Part shown: positions 1 to 5,546 of the stretch, piece by piece
How positions within the stretch are numbered: position 1 is the stretch's first letter
Layout of the letters: every line of letters starts with the position of its first letter
DNA from: an uncultured Paracoccaceae bacterium
GTDB taxonomy: Bacteria > Pseudomonadota > Alphaproteobacteria > Rhodobacterales > Rhodobacteraceae
Direction of reading: 5' to 3'
Assembly: GCA_913054485.1 (NCBI GenBank)
Contig: CAJXHQ010000076.1
Span: 1 to 9,668, forward strand
DNA length: 9,668 bases
The notes under the pieces: model-generated
What the model was told of the DNA's origin: nothing
What the model saw: the letters and a program-made list of their open reading frames with translations, nothing else
Databases searched by the model: none
Translations under genes and position numbers: made by a program

Positions 1-94
1 CTATAACGCCGGTCCGCAAGCCGTTGAAAAATATGACGGAGTGCCGCCTAACAAAGAAACGCAGTACTACGTGAAAGTGATTTGGGGCAGCTGA
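1..94 (+). CDS. Lytic transglycosylase, C-terminal end (partial)
   Basis: The first bases read in frame from position 2 to a TGA at 92-94, giving 30 residues that begin [16 protein letters not shown] and end in VKVIWGS. The YNAGP...V.KY.GVPP..ET..YV pattern is the characteristic end of the SLT (soluble lytic transglycosylase, goose-lysozyme-like) domain, which cleaves peptidoglycan between MurNAc and GlcNAc to leave 1,6-anhydro ends in the periplasm. The catalytic glutamate and signal peptide would lie left of the window. The protein ends almost directly after the SLT fold, so this is a C-terminal catalytic domain. Family assignment is confident; which member (MltE-like, Slt70-like, or a secretion- or flagellum-associated transglycosylase) cannot be said. 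Confidence 0.85.
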   Translation, partial: YNAGPQAVEKYDGVPPNKETQYYVKVIWGS

Positions 95-107
95 GGCGCA
101 GGGGCGG

Positions 108-184
108 TTAACGCCCTATTAACTCCGCGTTAAGGCCCCGTTAACTCCCCTTAACCGCCCTTAATTTGCCTTAAAGTTTCGTAA
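108..184. promoter_or_regulatory. Phased TTAA array, candidate multiple CtrA sites
   Basis: TTAA occurs at 108, 119, 130, 141, 151, 161 and 171, with a GTAA at 181, so the spacings are 11, 11, 11, 10, 10, 10 and 10 bp. Several units share the form TTAAC followed by a C-rich half (for example TTAACTCCCC and TTAACCGCCC). The cell-cycle/motility regulator CtrA of Alphaproteobacteria recognises TTAA-N7-TTAA; the steps 108-119, 119-130 and 130-141 fit that spacing exactly and the rest have N6. The array lies between the transglycosylase stop and the start of the next + strand gene, where a promoter would be expected. The spacing is seen directly; the CtrA assignment is inference. Phased AT steps could also simply bend DNA. 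Confidence 0.5.
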
Positions 185-215
185 ATTTCTTCCTGTGAGT
201 GGAAGGAAATTTGCC

Positions 216-584
216 GTGTATGCCAAGAGCTTTGAAGACCGTCTTGACCGTTTGCAGCGCCAGCCTGGGGGCGCGCCGACGGAAGAGCTGATCGACAGCA
301 TCATTGGTCCGCGCAGACCCGCCACCGGCGTTCTGCCGGGGCTTGCCGGCGGGATCTGCGGCACGGCAACCGGGCTTGCAATGAAGAGCCTGCAAATGGG
401 CGGCGCCGGGCTTTATGCGGAAGGCAGCCTGGTCGCAGAGGCCGTGGCAATGGCGGTTCCGCCGGCGTTCCTGGCCTCCTGCGTGCTGGCCATTGCGGCC
501 GGTTTTATGCACCGCCGCCGCCCCAAGCTGCTGCAATTTGCCGGCATGAACTTGCTGGTCATCGCGGCCGCCGTCCTCAGCTGA
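216..584 (+). CDS. Small predicted membrane protein, unknown function
   Basis: I do not recognise this family. From GTG 216 the product is 122 residues. Residues 1-37 are charged and polar (FEDRLDRLQRQ, then TEELIDSIIGPRR). Residues 38-56 are rich in glycine and alanine, 75-98 form a convincing hydrophobic helix, a basic turn HRRRPK follows, and 107-121 is a second hydrophobic stretch running to the end. This suggests a small inner-membrane protein with a cytoplasmic N-terminus and a hairpin of two helices. An upstream in-frame GTG at 195 would add seven residues but has no ribosome binding site, whereas GGAAGG at 201-206 lies nine bases before GTG 216, so I prefer 216. The gene has its own upstream region carrying the phased TTAA array and ends before a strong bidirectional terminator, so it is probably monocistronic. 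Coding status is supported by the membrane pattern and the placement. Confidence 0.7.
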   Translation: MYAKSFEDRLDRLQRQPGGAPTEELIDSIIGPRRPATGVLPGLAGGICGTATGLAMKSLQMGGAGLYAEGSLVAEAVAMAVPPAFLASCVLAIAAGFMHRRRPKLLQFAGMNLLVIAAAVLS

Positions 585-638
585 CCGGTCCCGCCCGCCG
601 TGTGGGAGCGGCAGGCAGACAGGCAAAGCGCAAAAGAA

Positions 639-672
639 ACGGGCCGGGGATATCCCCGGTCCGTTCTGTTTT
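639..672. terminator. Bidirectional intrinsic terminator between convergent genes
   Basis: Arms ACGG-G-CCGGGG (639-649) and CCCCGG-T-CCGT (654-664) enclose an ATAT loop. In + strand RNA the stem is 11 bp with one G-U pair and is followed by TCTGTTTT. In - strand RNA the G-U becomes a C/A mismatch and the stem is followed by TTCTTTTG. It lies 55 bases after the + strand membrane-protein gene and 25 bases after the - strand ATPase gene, so it can end both transcripts. Confidence 0.85.
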
Positions 673-688
673 GCCTATGAGGCCGCGG

Positions 689-2779
689 TTATTCCGCGGC
701 GATCTTGATCACCGGTTTCATCTTATCCAGGGAATCCGCATCCAGATGGCACTTGATCTGATGGCCGTCGGACAGCTGCTGCACCGGTGGCACCTCGCGG
801 TCGCAAAGCCCGCCCGGCACTTCGGATTTCCAGCGGCAGCGGGTCTGGAAGGGGCAGCCCGGCGGCGGGCTCATCGCGGAGGGGATATCGCCCTCCAGAA
901 CGATATGTTCCTTCTCGATCGAGGTATCGGCGATCGGCACCGCCGACAAAAGCGCCTCGGTATAGGGGTGGTAGGGCGGCGAGAAAACCTGTTCGGTATC
1001 CCCCAGTTCCACCACATGGCCGAGGTACATCACCATTACCCGATCCGAAAGATAGCGCACGATGGACAGATCATGGCTGATGAACAGCAGCGTTGTTTTA
1101 TGCTCGCGCTGGATCTCCATCAGCAGATCGGTGACCGCCGCCTGCACCGACACATCCAGAGCCGACACGGGTTCATCTGCCACCACGATACGTGCATCAC
1201 CGGCAAAGGCACGGGCGATGCCCACACGCTGCTTCTGGCCGCCCGACAGCTGGCGCGGCATGCGGTCGGCGAAGGCGCGCGGCAGTTTCACCAGATCCAG
1301 CAGTTCCAGCATCCGCTTCTTGCGGTCTGCTTCCGTGTCGCCGATGCCGAAGATCTCCAGCGCCCGCATGATCTGCCGGCCCACGGTCATCGAGGGGTTC
1401 AGCGTATCAAACGGGTTCTGGAACACCATCTGCACGTCCGACACGGTTGCGGTGTCGCGCTCCTCGATCGGGATGGCTTCGATGTTCTTGTTATCAAGCA
1501 GGATCTGGCCTTCGGTGGCGGTCTCCAGTCCCATCAGCACCTTGGCGAAGGTGGATTTGCCGCAGCCAGATTCGCCAACAATGGCAAGGGTCTCGGATTC
1601 GCGCGCCTCAAAGCTCAGCGTCTCATTGGCCTTCACCACTTTGGTTTCGCCGCCGCCGAACAGCGCGTTGGCCGCCACCTCGTAGTACTTCTTGAGGTTG
1701 TCCATCTTCAGGACCACCTTGCCGGGCGCGGTCTTCTCCTTCTGCTCAGCCGCAACCAGCGGCGCGTTCCAGTCGATCTCCTCAAACTTCAGGCAGCGGC
1801 TTTCGTGGCGGTCGTTACCCTCCACCGGCGCCATCGGGATCACCCGGTCCTTGTCGCAGCGCCCCTCCTCGAAATAGTCGCAGCGCGGGCCGAAGTTGCA
1901 GCCCGGCGGGCGTTCATGGGGCAGGGGGAAGTTGCCCGGGATTGCCACCAGGGGACGGGCGTTCTTGTCAGCACCCGGCAGCGGAATGGAGCGGAACAGC
2001 GCCTGCGTATAGGGGTGCTGCATCTTGTCGAAGACATCTTCGATTGAGCCGCGCTCCACCGCCTCGCCGGAATACATCACACACAGGCGGTCGCAGGTCT
2101 CAAGAACCAGGCCGAGGTTGTGGCTGATGAACAGCATCGAGGTGCCGTATTTCTTGCCCAGATCCTTCACCAGCTCGACCACGGCGGCCTCAACCGTCAC
2201 GTCCAGCGCGGTGGTCGGCTCGTCCAGGATCAGCAGGCTGGGCTTGGACATCAGCGCCATCGCAATCACGATACGCTGCTGCTGGCCGCCCGACAGCTGG
2301 TGCGGGAAGGAATTCAGCATCCGCTCCGGATCCGGCAGGCGCACGTCGGTCACCACTTCCAGGGCGCGGGCGCGGGCTTCCTCGGCGCTGACGCCCTCGT
2401 GGATCATCGGCACTTCCATCAGCTGGCGGCCGATCTTCATCGCGGGGTTCAGCGAGGCCATCGGCTCCTGATAGATCATTGCGATCTCATTGCCGCGGAT
2501 GTCGCGCAGTTCTTCCTTGGACATCTCGGCCAGATCGCGGCCCTTGAACTTGATCGAACCGCCAACAACGCGGCCGTTCTTGCCAAGGTCCTGCATCACG
2601 CCCAGCGCCACGGTGGATTTACCGCAGCCGGATTCGCCGACGAGGCCGACGGCCTCGCCTGGCTGCACCGAGACCGAGAAATCCATCACTGCCGGAATTT
2701 CCCGCAAGCGGGTGAAAAATGAAATGGACAGCTTGTCGATCTCCAGGATCGGGCCGTCATACTCTGCCATTTTGCTCAT
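689..2779 (-). CDS. ABC importer ATPase, fused DppD-DppF type
   Basis: This 696-residue protein carries two complete nucleotide-binding domains of the peptide/nickel importer class and energises the permeases encoded just upstream. Domain 1 has Walker A GESGCGKST at 48-56, Q-loop Q104, signature LSGGQQQR at 162-169, Walker B LLILDEP at 182-188 and H-loop H220. Domain 2 has Walker A at 402-410, Q-loop Q454, signature LSGGQKQR at 511-518, Walker B ending in DEP at 535-537 and H569. Each domain ends in the oligopeptide-transporter C-terminal region (HPYT...L) with a cysteine group: C294, C300, C308, C329 in the first and C642, C648, C659, C677 in the second. Both ATP sites look competent. The layout resembles E. 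coli GsiA and other DppD-DppF fusions. ATG 2779 follows GGGAG at good spacing; a second ATG three codons on is less well placed. It is the last gene of the importer operon. Confidence 0.95.
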   Translation of the reverse strand: MSKMAEYDGPILEIDKLSISFFTRLREIPAVMDFSVSVQPGEAVGLVGESGCGKSTVALGVMQDLGKNGRVVGGSIKFKGRDLAEMSKEELRDIRGNEIAMIYQEPMASLNPAMKIGRQLMEVPMIHEGVSAEEARARALEVVTDVRLPDPERMLNSFPHQLSGGQQQRIVIAMALMSKPSLLILDEPTTALDVTVEAAVVELVKDLGKKYGTSMLFISHNLGLVLETCDRLCVMYSGEAVERGSIEDVFDKMQHPYTQALFRSIPLPGADKNARPLVAIPGNFPLPHERPPGCNFGPRCDYFEEGRCDKDRVIPMAPVEGNDRHESRCLKFEEIDWNAPLVAAEQKEKTAPGKVVLKMDNLKKYYEVAANALFGGGETKVVKANETLSFEARESETLAIVGESGCGKSTFAKVLMGLETATEGQILLDNKNIEAIPIEERDTATVSDVQMVFQNPFDTLNPSMTVGRQIMRALEIFGIGDTEADRKKRMLELLDLVKLPRAFADRMPRQLSGGQKQRVGIARAFAGDARIVVADEPVSALDVSVQAAVTDLLMEIQREHKTTLLFISHDLSIVRYLSDRVMVMYLGHVVELGDTEQVFSPPYHPYTEALLSAVPIADTSIEKEHIVLEGDIPSAMSPPPGCPFQTRCRWKSEVPGGLCDREVPPVQQLSDGHQIKCHLDADSLDKMKPVIKIAAE

Positions 2780-2814
2780 ATGTGTATCTCCCTTATGGGG
2801 CAGGAAGGGCAGAT

Positions 2815-2870
2815 CCCTTCATTTGGCCCCAAATATCCCGGGGGTCCGGGGGCTGGCCCCCGGTCCCGCC
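2815..2870. repeat. GC-rich intergenic double stem-loop, REP-like
   Basis: The 100-bp gap between the permease C gene and the ATPase gene holds two near-perfect inverted repeats. One is ATTTGG-CC-CCAAAT at 2821-2834. The other is CCGGGGGC-TG-GCCCCCGG at 2846-2863. They are joined by a CCCGGG-containing linker. From memory, strings of the form CCCCCGGGATATTTGG followed by an AATGAAG-like end recur between genes in roseobacter genomes, which would make this a dispersed repetitive extragenic element. Neither stem has a good T-tract, so it may limit 3' decay of the upstream message more than it terminates transcription. Structure is seen; repeat status is recollection to be checked. Confidence 0.5.
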
Positions 2871-2879
2871 GGTGAGAAT

Positions 2880-4343
2880 TCAGTCCTTCAGGCTTTCTTC
2901 GCGCAAACCGTCCGCCAGCAGGTTCAGACCCAGAACCAGCGTCAGCAGTGCGAATGCCGGGGGCAGGGCGGGGTGCAGGTAGATCGACAGAAGCTTGCGC
3001 CCGTCGTTGATCGTGCTGCCCCAGTCCGGGCTCTCCGGCGGCAGGCCAAGGCCGAAGAAGCCCAGGGTGCCGAGAAGGATGGTGGTATAGCCGATACGCA
3101 GGCAGAAATCGACGATCAGCGGCCCGCGCGCGTTGGGCAGGATTTCCCACAGCATGATGTACCAGGGGCCTTCGCCGCGGGTCTGGGCTGCTGCCACATA
3201 GTCGCGGGTCTTGATGTCCATGGCGAGGCCGCGGACGATCCGGAACACGGTGGGCGCGTTCACAAAGACCACCGAAACAAACACCACCAGGATGCCGCCG
3301 GGAATGTCGAACAGGTCGGCAAAGGCGGGCAGGCCGGGGATCTTGTAGGTCGGGGCTTCCACCAGGTAACCGCCGGTGGAGACCAGCGACAGGTAGATCC
3401 AGATCGCCAGCCCGAGAACGCAGGTCAAGAGCGGGTTGCGCAGCTTCGGCCGGGTATAGTAGCGCGAGTTCAGCAGCACCCCGATAAAGATGATCGGGAA
3501 GATGAACAGCACAGTCGCCATGTAGTTCGGCACCCCTGCCGCCACGATCTCAGGCGTAACCAGCAGGTAGAACAGCAGGATCACCGGGAAGGCGAGGATC
3601 AGGTTGGCCAGGAAGGACAGCAGCGTGTCCAGGCGGCCGCCGTAATAGCCTGCGGGCAGGCCCAGGGTGATGCCCACCATGAAGGAGAACATCGCCGCCA
3701 GCGGTGCGATCTGCACCACGACCCAGGCGCCTTTCACCAGGCGGCTGAACACGTCGCGGGCCAGGTTGTCGCCACCCAGCAGGTACCATTGGTAGTCGCC
3801 CTCTTCCGCGCCCCGCATCGGTGTGCCCGGCACTTTGTTCTTCATGCCCGAGACCTGCGATAGCGGGTCATGGGTCACGATCAGATCCAGCGCGCCGTAT
3901 ACGCCGGTGAAGACCCAGAACATCACCAGGGCAAAGCCGATCATGCCAATGGGGCTGTCATAGAGCTTGCCGTAGAGCCCCAGCCGCCGTTTGAAGGCGA
4001 TGGAGGCGGCAAACACCAGGATCAGCGAGATCCAGACCGGGGCCAGCTGCTGCGAGATGGCCCCGGTGATGCCGGCCGCAGGCCCCATGAAGACGCCCAG
4101 CACCAGGTAGAGCGCCGCAACGCCGGCTGCCCCCATGAAGGTGAAGTTAACGGCGGCCGTGGCCAGGCCGCGCGGCCCGGCGCTGAGGCTCATCGTGCCG
4201 TCGGCGTTGGTTTTGGCGGTGGTTTCCGGCAGCAGGATGCTGGCGGCCAGCCACAGCAGGATTGCCACGGCCAGAAGCAGCAGCAGGATCTGCAGAATCG
4301 GGTTCAGGAAGGCAAGCGAGCCGGTCCAGGTAAGCGGTTCCAT
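2880..4343 (-). CDS. ABC importer permease, DppC-like, enlarged
   Basis: This is the second membrane subunit of the importer, 487 residues from ATG 4343 against about 300 usual for DppC/OppC. Family marks are GGDNLARDVFSR at about 190-201 (equivalent of GTDxxGRDxxSR), YYGGRLDTLLS at about 233-243, LAFP near 250-253, and the EAA-type coupling motif YVAAAQTRGEGPW...EILPNARGP at about 382-408. FLGLG-like FFGLGLPP...PDWG near 429-442 completes the C-terminal family pattern. Two parts are additional. The first ~130 residues carry about three hydrophobic segments (near 11-38, 64-86, 101-116) before the usual first helix near 132-150. About 80 extra residues with two or three hydrophobic segments lie between LAFP and the coupling motif. 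A GTG six bases upstream also reads in frame, but GGGAGGA sits only two bases before it and eight before the ATG, so ATG 4343 is preferred. The ribosome site directly follows the preceding gene's stop. Confidence 0.92.
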   Translation of the reverse strand: MEPLTWTGSLAFLNPILQILLLLLAVAILLWLAASILLPETTAKTNADGTMSLSAGPRGLATAAVNFTFMGAAGVAALYLVLGVFMGPAAGITGAISQQLAPVWISLILVFAASIAFKRRLGLYGKLYDSPIGMIGFALVMFWVFTGVYGALDLIVTHDPLSQVSGMKNKVPGTPMRGAEEGDYQWYLLGGDNLARDVFSRLVKGAWVVVQIAPLAAMFSFMVGITLGLPAGYYGGRLDTLLSFLANLILAFPVILLFYLLVTPEIVAAGVPNYMATVLFIFPIIFIGVLLNSRYYTRPKLRNPLLTCVLGLAIWIYLSLVSTGGYLVEAPTYKIPGLPAFADLFDIPGGILVVFVSVVFVNAPTVFRIVRGLAMDIKTRDYVAAAQTRGEGPWYIMLWEILPNARGPLIVDFCLRIGYTTILLGTLGFFGLGLPPESPDWGSTINDGRKLLSIYLHPALPPAFALLTLVLGLNLLADGLREESLKD

Positions 4344-4358
4344 GTTCACTGTCCTCCC

Positions 4359-5414
4359 TTAAGAAATGCGGATGCGCGGGTTGAGGTAGACATAGCCGAT
4401 ATCGGAAATCAGCTGCGTCAGCAGGACCACCACGACCGAAACAACCGAGACCGCCAGCAGAAGGTCGATGTCATTGTTCGAGGCGGCTTCGACCAGTACC
4501 CATCCGAAGCCCTTGTAGTTGAACAGGGTCTCGACGATCACAACGCCGTTCAGCAGCCAGGGGATCTGCAGCATGATGACGGTGAAAGGGGCGATCAGCG
4601 CGTTGCGCAGGGCGTGTTTCAGAACGATGTTGTGAAAGCTCACGCCCTTCAGCCGCGCGGTGCGGATATATTGCGCCGTCATCACTTCGGTCGTCGAGGC
4701 GCGGGTCATCCGGGCGATATAGCCCATACCGTAAAGCGCAATGGTGATCACCGGCAGGGTGAAATTCTCAAACGTCGGGTTTTCCATCGCCGAGGTGGCG
4801 GTGCCCTTGAACCATTTCAGACCAACGGTCGAAGAGGTGAAAACCGCGATGAAGATCACGCCGGACACATATTCCGGTGTTGCCGTGGTCAGGATCGACA
4901 CGGTAGAGAGCGAGCGGTCCATCGCCGAGCCTTCACGCATACCGGCCAGGATGCCGATGGTCAGTGCGGCAGGGATCATCACGATCAGAACCCACATCAT
5001 CAGGAAGCCGGTATTGCCGAGCCGTTCGGCAACGATTTCCGAGACACCTTTCTTGAAGCGGGTGGATTGGCCCCAGTCGCCCTGAATGATGCCGCAGAGG
5101 CTCGGTGCCTTGGCGGCTTCTTCGGCGGTAACAGCCCCGGCGATGCAGCGGCCGGTCACCTTGCCCTCGTCATCGGTGTCGGTCCAGCCGGGCACCACGC
5201 CCAGCCACTGGCCGTATTTCACCGGCATCGGCGCGATATAGCCATTCTTGTCCAGCCAGCTGGCCACAGCTTCATCCGACATGCGGAAGTTACCCTGGGT
5301 CTTGGCGAGTTTTTCGAGGTTTGGATATAGGTTGGTGAGTACAAAGACGATGAACGTCAGGCACAAAGCCGTCAGGATCATCACGCCCGTACGGCGCAAT
5401 ATGAAAAGTCCCAT
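4359..5414 (-). CDS. ABC importer permease, DppB-like
   Basis: This 351-residue inner-membrane protein forms half of the translocation pore with the DppC-like partner. It begins with the family pattern of one helix (about 9-29) followed by a long external loop. Further membrane segments lie near 134-158, 176-195, 217-236, 272-296 and 316-338. The cytoplasmic coupling motif is YIRTARLKGVSFHNIVLKHALRN, split here as YIRTARLKG (249-257) and HALRNAL (267-273), matching the DppB form of the EAA loop. The external loop contains an insertion relative to the usual short QW...GDxGxS region, at about 73-112, with cysteines at 90 and 107 that could pair in the periplasm. AGGGA lies five bases before the ATG. 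The stop is 15 bases before the start of the permease C gene, so the two are cotranscribed and probably translationally coupled. Confidence 0.95.
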   Translation of the reverse strand: MGLFILRRTGVMILTALCLTFIVFVLTNLYPNLEKLAKTQGNFRMSDEAVASWLDKNGYIAPMPVKYGQWLGVVPGWTDTDDEGKVTGRCIAGAVTAEEAAKAPSLCGIIQGDWGQSTRFKKGVSEIVAERLGNTGFLMMWVLIVMIPAALTIGILAGMREGSAMDRSLSTVSILTTATPEYVSGVIFIAVFTSSTVGLKWFKGTATSAMENPTFENFTLPVITIALYGMGYIARMTRASTTEVMTAQYIRTARLKGVSFHNIVLKHALRNALIAPFTVIMLQIPWLLNGVVIVETLFNYKGFGWVLVEAASNNDIDLLLAVSVVSVVVVLLTQLISDIGYVYLNPRIRIS

Positions 5415-5476
5415 GTGGTTCCCTGTCGGTCTGGCTAAAGCCGGGCCCCTCTCGCTTTTGGGCCTTCTGTTTTAGC

Positions 5477-5482
5477 ATTATA
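5477..5482 (-). promoter_or_regulatory. Perfect TATAAT just after the attenuator
   Basis: Read on the - strand, a perfect TATAAT lies a few bases past the T-tract of the terminator that follows the binding-protein gene and 62 bases before the permease B start. It could be the -10 of a secondary promoter for the permease and ATPase genes. There is no matching -35 at 16-18 bp (that place lies in the hairpin and reads CAGGGG) and no extended TGn, so this is weak support. Confidence 0.25.
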
Positions 5483-5488
5483 GCTGGC

Positions 5489-5520
5489 AAAAAGGGCCGC
5501 CCCTGGAACTGGGACGGCCC
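5489..5520 (-). terminator. Intrinsic terminator/attenuator after the binding-protein gene
   Basis: On the - strand GGGCCGTCCC (5520-5511) pairs with GGGGCGGCCC (5503-5494) across a seven-base loop, giving ten pairs including one G-U, followed by TTTTT (5493-5489). It begins 26 bases after the stop of the binding-protein gene and precedes permease B on the same strand. This is a typical intercistronic device in binding-protein-dependent importers: most transcripts end after the receptor gene and a minority continue into the membrane genes. Partial read-through is inferred because no strong separate promoter is visible for the downstream genes. Confidence 0.85.
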
Positions 5521-5546
5521 CCAAATGTGGAGGGCCTAAGCCGCTA

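Noticed and set aside
108..184. CRISPR-like reading of the regular TTAA repeats
   Set aside because: The unit is only 10-11 bp, has no spacer of 30 bp or more, and no cas gene is present.
171..626. A 151-codon - strand open frame opposite the small membrane-protein gene
   Set aside because: Composition is R/G/H/A-rich without structure, whereas the + strand frame has a membrane pattern and a ribosome site.
602..2047. A 481-codon + strand open frame opposite the ATPase gene
   Set aside because: It is in exact codon register with the - strand gene, so it stays open only because that gene rarely uses TTA, CTA and TCA codons. Its product is an arginine/histidine-rich string with no family motifs.
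2490..5330. Long + strand open frames at 2490-3863 and 3870-5330 opposite the permease genes
   Set aside because: Mirror-register shadows of the permease genes, rich in H, Q, R and D, with no ribosome sites or recognisable domains; the opposite strand has clear DppB and DppC motifs.
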